Part shown: piece after piece, positions 1 through 10,119 of the stretch
How the letters are laid out: the number at the start of each line of letters is the position of its first letter
Position numbering within the stretch: position 1 is the first letter of the stretch
Assembly (NCBI GenBank): GCA_947184155.2
Contig: CAMXCT020006268.1
Span: forward strand, 111,001 to 175,000
Source: Cladocopium goreaui
Lineage: Eukaryota; Sar; Dinophyceae; Suessiales; Symbiodiniaceae
Reading direction: 5' to 3'
Length of the DNA: 64,000 bases
The notes under the pieces: model-generated
What the model saw: the letters and a program-made list of their open reading frames with translations, nothing else
Told to the model about the DNA's origin: nothing
The model's database searches: none
Program-made: the position numbers and the translations under genes

Positions 1-444
1 GAAAAATTGCGACTTTGAGTTGTCAATCGCAACCCTTACGCACGAAATGGACGTTGGACGTCAAAAACTGAGGAAAAAATGCGACTTTGAGTTGTCAATC
101 GCAACCCTTACGCACGAAATGGACGTTGGACGTCAAAAACTGAGGAAAAATTGCGACTTTGAGGTGTCAATCGCAACCCTTACGCACGAAATGGACGTTG
201 GACGTCAAAAACTGAGGAAAAATTGCGACTTTGAGGTGTCAATCGCAACCCTTACGCACGAAATGGACGTTGGACGTCAAAAACTGAGGAAAAATTGCGA
301 CTTTGAGTTGTCAATCGCAACCCTTTCGCACGAAATGGACGTTGGACGTCAAAAACTGAGGAAAAATTGCGATTTTACTTTGTCAATCGTAACCCTTTCG
401 CACGAAATGGACGTTGGACGTCAAAAACTGAGGAAAAATTGCGA
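1..444. repeat. 72-bp tandem array, family A (about 6 copies)
   Basis: A 72-bp unit repeats with exact spacing; the landmark GCGACTTT or its variant falls at 9, 81, 153, 225, 297, 369 and 441. Copies differ by a few substitutions and no indels. Because 72 is divisible by three, one frame stays open from 20 to 481 and reads as a 24-residue repeat (SIATLTHEMDVG...). Period and conservation fit a satellite, and the open frame follows from the period, so I do not call a gene. The left edge runs off the window. The array changes abruptly into the 16-bp array at about 445-465. Confidence 0.9.
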
Positions 445-459
445 TGGACGCTTTCGTTT

Positions 460-897
460 CTGTACAAGTGTCTGTGTGTAAAAGCGTCTGTGTGTAAAAG
501 CGTCTGTGTGTAAAAGCGTTTGTGTGTGAAAGCGTCTGTGCGTGTGTAAAAAGCATCTGCGTGCAAAAGCGTCTGTGTGTAAAAGCGTTCGTGTGTCAAC
601 GCGTCTGTGTGTAAAAGCGTTTGTGTGAAAGCGTGTAAAAGCGTTTGTGTGTGAAAGCGTGTGTGCGTGTGTAAAACGCATCTGCGTGTAGAAGCGTCTG
701 TGTGTAAAACCGTCTGTGTGTAAAAGCTTTTGTGTGTAAAAGCGTCTGTATGTACAAGCGTCTGTGTGTAAAAGCGTCTGTGTGTAAAAGCGTTTGTGTG
801 TAAAGGCTTTTGTGTGTCAAAGCGTCTGTGTGTCAAAGTGTGTTTGTGTAAAAGCACCATGTGTAAAAGCGTTTGTGTGTAAAAGATTTTGTGTGTA
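460..897. repeat. 16-bp tandem array (TGTGTGTAAAAGCGTC)
   Basis: Imperfect copies of a 16-bp unit, about 27 in all, with occasional 2-10 bp indels. On the minus strand the unit has no stop in any frame; as 16 leaves remainder 1 on division by three, all three minus frames read the same 16-residue cycle RRFYTQTLLHTDAFTH. Long minus-strand ORFs here are therefore by-products of the repeat. The same family recurs at 4800-5350, 5860-7060 and 8878-9262. Confidence 0.92.
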
Positions 898-1760
898 CTT
901 TAACCGCACGACATGGAACTGTTAGAGATTGAGGGTGACAATGCTTGCTAGTGTATCCGTGCTAGGACGTGCGGAGCTTGGTTCGTTTGGTGTGGTAATC
1001 TGTGTGGGAATTGATATGTTCATAGTGAGCTTCACTGTTCAGTTTGCATGTCTATGCGACAATGATTTTTGCTTGTCAAACGCAGGAGTCGTGGTCTCAG
1101 GCTTCGAACAACACATTCTTTGCATTGAATTGTGCGAGTGTGTAGCAGGTTAGTGCATGAAGTTGTAGAAGTTACCAAGTACCTCTTTCCTGGGCTCAGA
1201 CGTGAACGTAGAGACAAGATGCATTGTGCACAGAGTGAACATCCATATTCTTATATGTACGCTGAATGTTCGTGAAACAAGTGACGATTGGCAAACGGGT
1301 ATCTGTAACATTTCTTGCACTTCTCGAGTTTTCTGTAGGGGCTGTCCGTGAGATCTCGAGAATTGCATTGTGACAATGTCAGTGTTTGTTTACGATGCAG
1401 TGGATCTATGTGATGTATACCACAAAAAAAATATATGTGATGTTTTCATTGAAATGCATGAGCAGTGGACAAATCTGGCATGGAGCTGTTTTTTTGGGTA
1501 ATCTGTCTTGATATTTGTATATGCTCGTATGGCAGTTTTTGTTACGCATGCCATGGAGGAGCACTGGAAATGGCAGCGGTTCTACAGCATCATGGCATCG
1601 AGTTTCGGCTTGCAACTCAGTGTCACACTTATGACCTGTAGTTGTGCATTTGCACTTCGTTGCCGCGGGAGGTAGTTTTGTTCTTGCATTGTGCTTGCAT
1701 TGTCGTCGCTCGCGTGGCTTGCGGATCAATGACCTGTAGTTGTGCATTGCGGATCTGTTA
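898..1760. other. Gene-free stretch with a dispersed repeat block
   Basis: No convincing gene. The block at about 1068-1222 (around GGAGTCGT, ATTGTGCG and GGCTCAGACGTGAACG) is clearly related to 3060-3175, but has an extra piece of about 40 bp between ATTGTGCG and the TTCCTGGGCTCAG part. A 20-bp stretch containing ATGACCTGTAGTTGTGCATT occurs twice, at about 1629 and 1729, just before the phosphatase-like gene. Confidence 0.6.
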
Positions 1761-1815
1761 AATAGCTTGCGTCGTGTTCAAGGTAGGGAACGTCTGTTCG
1801 ATCACAGTTGCTGCC

Positions 1816-2547
1816 ATGACCACCGGCGCTTGCGAGTGGAGAGCGGCGCGAGAAGAAGATATCAGGAAGGCTTACGCCGGCAAAGAATGCTGGAATGACT
1901 TGGACCGCATTACCTCTCGGCACCCTTACAGTTTCGGGTCCATAGAGGAGTGGCCATTGGACGCTGCCGTGATCTGCAAACCTACGGCTCGAGCGTCGGT
2001 GCTGCTTGGAAGCATCAAAGCGGCCTGCAGCTTGAAAGACATTTTCGAGACTCTGTCGGTGAAGGTCACCGTGGTGGTGACCATGTGCGCAAATGAAATG
2101 GAGATTCGAGGCGCCCCAAAGGATTGGGCGCAGTATTTCCAGCAAGAAAATGTCTATCACGTCAAGTGTCATTTGGAGGACACGACATTGAAGCCGCCGC
2201 ACCGTTGGCAGGAACGAATCCCTGACTTGGTAACTTCTTGTTTGGAACAGTGGAAAATTGTTTGTGGCCAACTCTGGAAACAGTCCATGCTGGCAGTGAC
2301 CAGGGGCGAATCCATGCACGTGCTCTTCCATTGCTTTGGAGGCATCAATCGAAGCGCTGGGGTTTTATGTGCTTGGCTCGTCGTGGGTTACAACTACTCT
2401 GCAGAGGATGCCGTCCAGTTGCTGCTTGAGAAAAGACCTGCCTTGCGCCCTTGGCACAATCGCCCCTATGTCTTGGAGGCCTTGTGGCAGCTGGAAGGTT
2501 TGCGGGCCAAGTGGCACATGGAACTGAGTGCGGCGGGCAGAAATTAA
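1816..2547 (+). CDS. Dual-specificity protein phosphatase-like protein, intronless
   Basis: Predicted to hydrolyse phosphate from proteins or another phosphorylated substrate through a cysteinyl-phosphate intermediate. With the ATG at 1816 (good context, GCCATGA) it has 243 residues; the frame extends upstream only to a GTG at 1774, so I chose the ATG. The signature HCFGGINRS (residues 172-180) fits HC-x5-R-S with Cys173 as nucleophile and Arg179 in the phosphate loop. Asp122 in CHLEDTT is the likely general acid, further upstream of the Cys than usual. Residues after the loop (about 190-215) resemble the helix that packs behind it in the family. There is no intron, unlike genes on the right of the window, which would suit a retroposed copy. 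The last codons and the 3' flank are duplicated nearby (4284-4544). Confidence 0.72.
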   Translation: MTTGACEWRAAREEDIRKAYAGKECWNDLDRITSRHPYSFGSIEEWPLDAAVICKPTARASVLLGSIKAACSLKDIFETLSVKVTVVVTMCANEMEIRGAPKDWAQYFQQENVYHVKCHLEDTTLKPPHRWQERIPDLVTSCLEQWKIVCGQLWKQSMLAVTRGESMHVLFHCFGGINRSAGVLCAWLVVGYNYSAEDAVQLLLEKRPALRPWHNRPYVLEALWQLEGLRAKWHMELSAAGRN

Positions 2548-2920
2548 TTTGCACCACTGTTCGCCTGGAGGGACTGTTCGTGGCGAACGTGCTAAATCAG
2601 TAGCCAAGTGTTGTTAGTCTGTAAAGATTGTTCGATCCTCTAGAGACATCGGAGAAATGCAGTGAAACAGGTGTCATCCATGCCATCATGATATCGAACT
2701 TGTTTTTGTGGAATCATTCACTGCGTTCACAAATTAATTTGCACCACTGTTCGCCTGGAGAAACTGTTCGTGGCAAACGTGCTAAATCAGTAGCCAGGTG
2801 TTGTTTGTCTGTAAAGATTGTTCGATCCTGTAGGGACATCGGAGAAATGCAGTGAAACAGGTGTCATCCATGCCATCATGATATCGAACTTGTTATTGTG
2901 GAATCATTCACTGCGTTCAC
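2541..2920. repeat. 190-bp direct duplication of the phosphatase gene's 3' end
   Basis: 2541-2730 and 2731-2920 are near-identical 190-bp copies starting at AAATTAATTTGCACCACTG, which includes the stop codon of the phosphatase-like CDS. They differ at scattered positions only. A third, more diverged copy lies at 4352-4544. Confidence 0.9.
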
Positions 2921-3175
2921 TTGTTGTTTTCGGATACCATAATACTGAGCCTTTGTTTGTGCACTTTTGCAATTTTTAAGCATTTCCATTGCAACTACGT
3001 TTGCGCACCTTTGTTTGCAACTGAGGTCATCCACGGTATCATGGTACCGAGCTTATTTGGTATGTCAAACTCAGGAGTCGTTTTTTCAGTTTCGAACTGC
3101 AAGAGCAGATGCTTCGCATTGGATTGTGCGTTGTACATTCCTTGGCTCAGATGTGAACGAATGGACAAGATGCGT
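2921..3175. repeat. Dispersed repeat blocks (CATGGTACNGAGCC type)
   Basis: Short blocks such as GCACTTTTGCAATTTTTAAGC, TTGCAACTGAGGTCATCCAC and ATCATGGTACCGAGC recur in altered order at 4563-4790, and partly at 5445-5490 and 1068-1222. They look like fragments of one old repeat; no coding signal was found in them. Confidence 0.7.
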
Positions 3176-3349
3176 TTCGCTCAAGAGATGTGACGTTTGT
3201 AGGTGAAGCTGTAGTGGAAATATCGAAACCTGACGCTTTCAAGTAATACTTCTGTAGTCTGTACTAACAGCATGTCGGGCCTGGCAGCCGATTGCTTTGC
3301 AGCTGCGGGGAGATTGTAATATACTTCGTTTCAAACAAATTCAGTTGAT

Positions 3350-3622
3350 TTGAACGATGCGCTGTTGGTATCTATTCATGACTGGAAGGACGCCGGTTCG
3401 AGAGAATTGTACATCTACGATCAAGTGCACATGAACGGCCCTCCGGAAATGGGCCGCCATTTCTGGGGCCATTTGCCACTAGCTTGGATGCATGAGCTCA
3501 TGCTCGATTTCACATTGTATTACGTTCTGTTTTCAAATGAAGAAGCAAGAGATGATGCCAACCGATTATGGGTCTTGGTGTTGAAAGATACTCGGCGGCA
3601 GCGCCCACATCGTTGGACATGA
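3350..3622 (+). CDS. Open frame of unknown function, possibly a gene fragment
   Basis: About 90 codons are open, but the upstream end is a TTG; the first ATG is at about 3431, so either the protein is short or this is an exon or remnant. The translation is rich in Trp, His and Met (WKDAGSRELYIYDQVHMNG early, RRQRPHRW at the end) and does not look like repeat-derived sequence. I do not recognise it. The next ORF begins 38 bp downstream in another frame, so both may be pieces of one decayed or spliced gene. Confidence 0.3.
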   Translation: MNDALLVSIHDWKDAGSRELYIYDQVHMNGPPEMGRHFWGHLPLAWMHELMLDFTLYYVLFSNEEARDDANRLWVLVLKDTRRQRPHRWT

Positions 3623-3659
3623 CGGCAGTTAACAACAAACACAGTTTTAGTGCACAAAC

Positions 3660-4214
3660 ATGTCGCATAAAGTATTTGGGGATTTAAGTGCAGCGAATGT
3701 CTTTGATGACCAAATTCTACGACACATTCTTTCATTTGTGCCTGGGAGCTCTGAATTGGCTCCAAAATATTCTTTGCAACCAGAAACCGGACACTATCTG
3801 GTAAAAGCTGGTTGGCCGGTTGTTTTGAAGAAAATGTGTCATTGGAAGGAGGCAGACACCACCATCTGTATTTGCTGTGGTGCCAACCAAGAACCCGGCG
3901 ATCCAAACGAGTCAGACGATAGCTGGACATCTCAGCAAGTCTCTGCTGGCTGGGCAAAGGTCATGACCGTGACAATACCACACTTTCGTCATCATCATAT
4001 GAAATATATCAAAAAAACAGTCAGAAGCATAGAAAATGTTTGGGGGACAATGGCAGCCGAGAGATGTTACATCTGCGGGCACTGCAACGACTGCGTTGTG
4101 AATCTCGAGTATGAGCATCCTGCTGACTGGCTGGAAGATCTTTCTGTGTTCACAGAGATGCTGGAACTTAGGTCGTGTCCGTGGAGGTGCCCAGATAAAG
4201 ATCGACCGCAGTAG
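3660..4214 (+). CDS. Unknown Cys-rich protein with an F-box-like N-terminus
   Basis: Complete ATG-to-TAG frame of 184 residues. Residues about 13-32 (NVFDDQILRHILSFVPGSSE) look like an F-box or similar short helical domain. Further on are Cys pairs CICCG, CYICGHCNDC and CPWRC that could bind zinc. No transmembrane segment. I do not recognise a family, and the F-box idea rests on a short stretch only. Downstream (4284-4358) sits a fragment matching the 3' end of the phosphatase-like gene. Confidence 0.4.
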   Translation: MSHKVFGDLSAANVFDDQILRHILSFVPGSSELAPKYSLQPETGHYLVKAGWPVVLKKMCHWKEADTTICICCGANQEPGDPNESDDSWTSQQVSAGWAKVMTVTIPHFRHHHMKYIKKTVRSIENVWGTMAAERCYICGHCNDCVVNLEYEHPADWLEDLSVFTEMLELRSCPWRCPDKDRPQ

Positions 4215-4283
4215 CCGGATTGCTGCAGTAGTAAAAGCGGCAAACATGCCACATCTGCAGCATCATGGTACCGACCTTTGCTT

Positions 4284-4358
4284 GGAAGCAGCTTGTGGGA
4301 GCTGGAAGGCTTGCATACCGAGTGGCACATGGAACTGAGTGCAACTGGCGCAAATTAA
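4284..4358 (+). pseudogene. C-terminal fragment of a second phosphatase-like copy
   Basis: About 22 codons plus the stop match, in the same frame and length, the end of the gene at 1816-2547 (both read LEGL..xWHMELSA.xx.N then TAA). The copy of the 190-bp 3' flank follows directly. No catalytic part was found upstream, so this is either a truncated duplicate or a terminal exon of a paralogue. Confidence 0.7.
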
Positions 4359-4798
4359 TCTGTAGCAGTGTTCGTCTGGAGAGACTGTTCGTGACGAACA
4401 TGCAAAACCAGTAGCCAACTGTTGTTTGTCTGTAAAGATTTTTTTTTTTCCATCCTGTAGGGACATCGGAGAAATGCAGTGAAACAGGTGTCATCCTTGC
4501 CATCATGATATCGAACTTGCTATTGTGGAATCATTCACAGCATTCTTGCACGGACTTCTAGATTCTCTTGGATGCCATGGTACGGAGCCTTTGTTTGCCC
4601 ACCTGTGTTGGCAACTGAGGTCATCCACGGCATCATGGTGCCGAGCTTATTTTGTATCTCAAAGAGCGGATGCCTTGCATTGGATTGTGCGTTGATCATG
4701 GTACTGAGCCTGGTCTTGTGCACTTTTGCGATTTTTTAGCATTTCCATTGCAACTATGTTTGCGCACCTTTGTTTGCAACTGAGGTCACCCAGTGGTG
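4352..4798. repeat. Third diverged 190-bp copy plus dispersed blocks
   Basis: 4352-4544 is a third copy of the 190-bp unit with an added T-run at about 4440. 4563-4798 holds rearranged copies of the blocks seen at 2921-3175 (ATGGTACGGAGCCTTTG, GGTCATCCACGGCATCATGG, GCATTTCCATTGCAACTATG). Confidence 0.75.
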
Positions 4799-4799
4799 C

Positions 4800-5350
4800 C
4801 GCGCTTTGTGAGCGTCTCTGTGTAAAAGTCTCTGTGGAAGCGTCTGTGTGTAAAAGTGTTTGTGTGTAAAAGCGTCTGTGTGTAAAAGGGTCTGTGTGGA
4901 AAAGCGTCTGTGTGTAAAAGTGTCTGAGTGTAAAAGCGTCTGTGTGTAAAAGCGCCTGTATGTAAAATAAAAGTGTTTGCGTGTAAAAGCGTCCGTGTGT
5001 AAAAGCGTATGTGTGTAAAAGTGTTTGTGTGTAAAAGCGTCTGTGTGTGAAAGGGTCCGTGTGGAAAAGCGTCTGTGTCTGTGTGCAAAAGCGTCTGTGT
5101 GTAAAAGCGTTTGTGTGTGAAAGTGTGTGTGCGTCTGTAAAAAGGCATCTGCATGTAAAAGCGTGTGTGTGTGTAAAAGAGTCTGTGTATAAAAGCGTAT
5201 GTGTGTTAAAGTGTTTTCGTGTAAAAGTCTCTGTGTGGAAATGCGTCTGTGTGTGTGCATGAAAAACGTCTCTGTGTGAAAGCGTCTGTGTGTAAAAGTG
5301 TTTATGTGTAAAAGATTCTGTGTGTAAAAGCGTCTCTGTATAAAAGCGTC
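4800..5350. repeat. 16-bp tandem array, second block
   Basis: Same TGTGTGTAAAAGCGTC unit as 460-897, about 34 imperfect copies, with local variants (AAAAGTGTTTG). Minus-strand ORFs of up to 258 codons here are repeat by-products. Confidence 0.92.
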
Positions 5351-5514
5351 GCGTTTCTTCGCGTTCACGGAATGATGGTGCCGCGCCTTTTTCCGCAATG
5401 TGTGTGGGAATTACCATAATAAAATGAGATAGCACATGTCATTCGCAGACTCATGGCACTGAGCCTCCTGTGCACTTTTGTTGCTCACATTACATTTCTT
5501 CATGTTTTCTTTCT

Positions 5515-5615
5515 ACCCCCCCCTTTCATTCTCTCTCTCTATCTCTTGCTTTCTCTTTCTCTCTCTCTCTCTTTCTCTCTCCCTCTCTCTTTATCTCTGC
5601 CCCCTCTTTCTCTCT
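5515..5615. repeat. CT-rich microsatellite
   Basis: Mostly (TC)n with TTTC interruptions. The following 5616-5855 is unique sequence in which I see no gene. Confidence 0.9.
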
Positions 5616-5859
5616 GTGGTTGCAAGACACATGTCATCTGATGCCCTTTACCAAATATTCTCTTCTTGATCAATCTTACTTTTTCACACCATATCTTTCA
5701 CACTATTCACCGACTATCTTTTACGACTACCATCCTCAGAGCTGCTTGAAAAACATCTTTTTCGCTCTCGGGCCAACCGTCGTCTAGTTTTTGGCTTTGG
5801 CGTCAAGATCCATCCGGCTTGGGAGCTGCAATTTCTGGCGCCGTTGTACGTAGTTCTAT

Positions 5860-7060
5860 TGTTCTGTGTAAGAGCTTCTGTGTGTAAAAGCTTCTCTGTG
5901 TAAAGGTTTGCTGTGTGTAAAAGCTTGCTGTGTGTAACAGCTGCTCTGTGCAAAAGCTGCTCTGTGCAAAAATTGCTCTGTGTAAAAGCATCTGTGTGTA
6001 AAAGCTTCTCTGTGTAACACTTTTGTGTGGAAAAGCTTCTCTGTGTAAAAGCTTCTTTGTGTAAAACCTTCTCTGTGTAAAAGCTTCTCTGTGCAAAAGC
6101 TTCTCTGTGTAAAAGCTTGCTGTGTGTAAAAGCTTCTGTGTGCAAAAGCTTCTTTGTGTAAAAGCTTCTCTGTGCAAGCTTCTCTGTATGTAAAAGCTTC
6201 TGTGTCTCAAAGCTTCTGTGTGTAGAAGCATCTGTGTGCAAAAGCTTCTTTGTGTAAAAGCTTCTCTGTGCAAGCTTCTCTGTATGTAAAAGCTTCTGTG
6301 TCTAAAAGCTTCTGTGTGTGTCAAAGCTTCTGTGTGTAAAAGCCTCTGTTTGTAGAAGCTTCTGTGTATAAAGGCATCTGTGTGTAAAAGCTTCTGTGTG
6401 CAAAAGCTTCTTTGTGTAAAAGCTTCTCTGTGCAACCTTCTCTGTGTAAAAGCTTCTCTGTGCAAAAGCTTCTGTGTGAAAGCTTCTCTTTGTAAAAGCT
6501 TCTATGTGTAAAATGTATCTGTGTGTAAAAGCTTCTCTGTGTAAAAGCATGTGTGTGCAAAAAGCTTCTCGGAGCAAAAGCATCTGTGTGTAAAAGCTTC
6601 TCTGTTTAAAAGCATCTGTGTGTAAAATTTTCTCTGTGTAAAAGCTTCTTTGTGTAAAACCTTCTCTGTGTAAAAGCTGCTCTGTGTAAAAGTTTTTTGT
6701 GTGTAAAAGCTTCTCTGTGTAAAAGCTTGCTGTGTGTAAAAGCTTCTTCGTGTAAAAGCTTGCGGTGTGTAAAAGCTTCTCTGTGTGAAAGTTTTCTGTG
6801 TGTAAAAGGTAGCTTTGTGTAAAAGCTTTCCTGCCTAAAAGCATCTGTGTGTAAAAGCTTCTCTGTGTAAAAGCTCCTGTGTGCTGAAGTTTGTTGTGTG
6901 TGAAAGCGTCTGTGTGCAAAAAGCTTCTCTGTGCAAAAGCATCTGTGTGTAAAAGCTTCTGCTTGTAAAAGCTCCTCTGTGTAAAAGCGTGCTGTGTGGA
7001 AAAGCTTGCTGTGTGTAAAAGCTTCTCTGTGTGGAAGCCTCTGCATGTCAAAGCTTCTTT
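5860..7060. repeat. 16-bp tandem array, variant AAGCTTCTCTGTGTAA
   Basis: The longest block, about 75 copies of a sister unit with AAGCTTCT in place of AAGCGTCT. Units of 14-17 bp occur, so the minus-strand frame hops, yet it stays open (peptides such as EAFTQRSFYTQKLLHT) because no frame of the unit contains a stop. Confidence 0.92.
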
Positions 7061-7064
7061 TTGG

Positions 7065-7625
7065 CGCAGGTCTTGGGCCAGAGAGGAGCCGAGATGATCT
7101 GAGAGTGCGCTGAAAAGAGCTGAGAAGAGGTGACAAGAGCTGAGCTTAGCTGAGAAGATGCGAAAAAAGCCTAGAAGATGTGAGAAGAGGAGAGAAGAGA
7201 TGAGAAGACGTAAGATGAGCTGACATGAGCTGCGGAGAGCTGAGAGGAGTTGAGAAGAGCTGTGAAAATCTGAGAAGAGCTGAGACCAGCTGAGATGAGA
7301 TGGCATGAGTTGAGACGACCTGACAGGAGAAGCGTGGTGCAGCTCTGAGAAGAGCTGAGCTAAGACGAGCTGCGTAGAATGGAGAAGCTGAGAAGAGCTG
7401 ACAAGAGAAGAGTTCAGATGAGCTTAGAAGAGATGAGAAAAGTTTAGAGGTGACATGAGAAGAGATCAGAACAGATGTGATCAGCTGAGACAAGCTGCGC
7501 AAGGAAGAGAAGACATGAGATGGGATGAGATGAGATGAGGTGAGAAAAGTTGAGAAGACATGAGATGAGATCAGATGAGATGAGATGGGATGACATGGAC
7601 TGCGGTGACAATGGGATGCAATGAG
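7065..7625. repeat. Purine-rich GAGCTGAGAAGA array
   Basis: Imperfect 5- and 10-bp periodicity of GAGAAGAGCTGAGA and GAGATGAGAT. Almost every pyrimidine is part of CTGA, ATGA or GTGA. The strand asymmetry is strong: purine-rich on plus, and Ser/Leu/His-rich open frames (LISSHLISS) on minus. No gene is called. Confidence 0.85.
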
Positions 7626-7985
7626 CAGGTTCCAAGAACAGCCGCGATGCGGTGAGATCAGATCAAAGACATGGGACTGCAGCGGCAAGTCAAGAGATGG
7701 CACTGCCAGCAATCTAGAGGCACAGCTTTTGTTCCGCTCTATAGGGTATAACTTCCGCCCCCGGCTTGCCCGGGAACTACTTGTATGTTTTGAGCGCTTT
7801 TTGATGTTGTTTTGTTTTTTGTTGTTTTTTGTTTTAATTTGGTGATTGTTTTGTTTTTCATTTTTGTATTTGTTTATGCTTGTTTTTTTTGGCATGTTTT
7901 CTGTTTTTTTTTTTTGTTTCTTTGTTTTGTTTTTTGTTGTTTTTCCCCAGGCAGTGTGTCCACACTAAGGGTTTCTTACGGTAAG
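7626..7985. other. T-rich unique segment with an acceptor-like site
   Basis: No supported gene. 7800-7945 is T-rich (TTTTGTTTTTTGTTG) and ends in TTTTTCCCCAG at about 7950, which resembles a 3' splice site; no convincing exon follows. The minus-strand frame at about 7858-8205 is lysine-rich because of the T-run and is not credible. Confidence 0.4.
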
Positions 7986-7989
7986 AGTA

Positions 7990-8650
7990 ACGCCTGCTTC
8001 GTTGAATCACGGACTTTGGGGCGCGGCTTTTTCGTCGACCCTCTCGCATAAAGTGGCTCTTGTTGAACGTCCATGTGCATTTCGAGTGCGCAGGCTCGTG
8101 CAAAGTGACCGGGGCCGTTTTGGAACTGCGCATTTTCGTCGGCCCTCTCGCACAAAAGTTTTCTTCTGACATGTCTATGTGCATTTCGACTGCGCAGGCT
8201 CGCACGAAATTGGGTCTGCGCCGGGTCTATTCCGCGGGATCTCGTTTTACAAGCATGCCGTGGTCGTTTTTGGAGCTATGTCCATTTCGCGTGGCAGGCG
8301 TGGGGCACCCGTGCCATTTGGAGGCCCCAAACGTTTCCAAACGTCGTTTTGCGCGACAGGTGCGGGACATCGGGCGCTTGTGCAAAAACGTGGAAGGCCT
8401 GCGGCTTTTGGCAGGTTGCTAAAACGTTGGCGTGGGTCAAAATGAGACGCGCTTTCGGATCTCATTTTTCGTGGCAGGCGCAGTATTTGGTGAATTTTGA
8501 TGACACGGTCCAAAATCGCGTTTTGTGAAACCGTCGTCGAATTTGACTCGTTTTTCGTGGCAGGCACAGTACTCCGTGGACCTCGACAAAGTGCCCAAAA
8601 CCTAGGTAAAACGTCGTTTTTGACGTTTTCCATCTTCATTTTTCGTTTTG
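7990..8650. repeat. Degenerate GC-rich repeats (TTTTCGTNGGCCCTCTCGCA, TTTTTCGTGGCAGGC)
   Basis: 8027-8105 and 8132-8210 are diverged direct copies about 105 bp apart. TTTTTCGTGGCAGGC occurs at about 8466 and 8551, and a related form at 8283. No gene supported; open frames here are short and in conflict. Confidence 0.6.
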
Positions 8651-8654
8651 CGCG

Positions 8655-8877
8655 CAGCTTGGGATGCAACCTTTTCGCACGAAATGAAGGTCCAACGGCA
8701 TACAATGCGGTAAAATTGCGATTTCACAACTTGGGATGCAACCTTTTCGCGCAAAATGAAGGTCCAACGGCATACAATGCGGTAAAATTGCGGTTTCACA
8801 ACTTGGGATGCAACCTTTTCGCGCAAAATGAAGGTCCAACGGCAAAAACTTGTGTAAAATTGCGATTTTGCAACTTG
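8655..8877. repeat. 72-bp tandem array, family B (3 copies)
   Basis: Exact 72-bp period; CTTGGGATGCAACC starts at 8658, 8730 and 8802. The unit shares its frame of landmarks with family A at 1-444: GCAACC-YTTTCGC-CGAAATG near one end and AAAATTGCGATTT near the other, at the same spacing. The middle has diverged. As in family A, a 16-bp array follows directly. Confidence 0.88.
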
Positions 8878-9262
8878 TGTGTAAAAGCTTTTGTGTGTAG
8901 AAGCTGTGTGTAAAAGCCTCTGTGTGTAAAAGTTTCTGTGTGTAACAAGGTCGTCTGTGTAAAGACTTCTCTGTGTAAAAGCTTCGTGTAAAAGCTTCTG
9001 TGTCTAAAAGCATCTATGTGTAGAAGCATCTGTGTGTAAAAGCTTCTGTGTGTAGAAGCTTCTGTGTGTAAAAGCTTCTGTTTGACAGAAGCTTCTTTGT
9101 GTAAAAGCTTCTGTGTGTAAAAGCTCGTGGGTGTAAAAGCTTCTGTGTCTAAAAGCTTCTGTGTGTAGAAGCATCTGTGTGTAAAAGCTTCTGTGTATAA
9201 AGGCATCTGTGTGTAAAACCTTCTGTGTGTAAGAGTTTCTGTGTGTAAAAACCCTTGTGTGT
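8878..9262. repeat. 16-bp tandem array, fourth block
   Basis: About 23 copies of the AAAAGCTTCTGTGTGT variant with indels, directly abutting family B. Confidence 0.9.
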
Positions 9263-9865
9263 GTAGGTCTGTCTTGCATCCGAGGCGGGATTGTTCTGTC
9301 TTGTTTGTTCTGTAGCACAGTGTTTCTCTTCGCATCCGAAACGCATCCGAGGCGGGGCCGTCGCATTCGGCATCCGTAACATATCCGAGGCGTGATTGTT
9401 CTGTCGTGTCTGGTCACTGTGTTGTCCTGTCTTGTGTCTTGTCTGCCACATGTCCATGCCAGTTGCACAGTGATCCTTGTCGCATCCGAGTCGCATCCTA
9501 GGCAGGGCCGTCCTTATCGCAGCCGCGTCGCATCCCAGGCGGCGTCGTCCTGTCTTGTGTCTGTCTCGTCTGCCACCGTTGTTCCGTCCATGATATCTGC
9601 GAAGATTGAATGCACTGTCTGTCATCTGCTCATGTCAGTTGCCTCGTGTTCCTTATCGCATCTGAGTCGCATCCTAGGCGGGGCCGTCCTGTCTTGTGTC
9701 TTGTCTGCCACCTGCATGCAAGGCGGTCTTGTCTAGATTTTGCCTCCGAGGCAGGGCCGTTTTGTCTTGTGCCCTGACTGCCACAAACACATGTCAGTCG
9801 TGCAGTGTTCCTTCTCCAAAACGGGGTTGTCCGGTCTTGTCTTGTTTCCTCGTATCTTGCTATCA
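9263..9865. repeat. Diverged repeats with GCATCCGAGGCGGGGCCGTC
   Basis: The phrase GTCGCATCCNAGGCGGGGCCGTC followed by CTGTCTTGTGTCTTGTCTGCC recurs at irregular steps of roughly 150-180 bp (near 9340, 9490, 9530, 9666, 9745). Heavily decayed. 9866-10119 holds nothing I can name. Confidence 0.65.
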
Positions 9866-10119
9866 TCTAGCTTACAACCAAGAACTTGGTCCGTCCCTGT
9901 GCAATAAATCCTACTTGTATTTACGTAGCAAAGTGCCCCAGCCGATTCTCCTTTGCTGATCTCGTTCGCTTGGCTTGATCATCTCAACGATCCTTTGGTT
10001 GAACGCGACGCGTCACTGAAACCATGCAACCTATTCACCTGAAATCTCTTGCTTGTGGCGGTGATACACAACATATCCTACATCAAGTAAGCCAGTAAAC
10101 CCAGTTTTGCGCACCATTC

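Noticed and set aside
20..481. Plus ORF of 153 codons with a 24-residue repeat
   Set aside because: It follows from a 72-bp satellite whose period is divisible by three; no start context or unique sequence.
375..860. Minus-strand ORF of 161 codons and others like it in the 16-bp arrays (to 334 codons at 6302-7306)
   Set aside because: The unit has no minus-strand stop in any frame, so long ORFs are expected without selection.
7945..8060. Exon after the strong acceptor-like TTTTTCCCCAG
   Set aside because: No protein-like frame follows and the sequence merges into decayed repeats.
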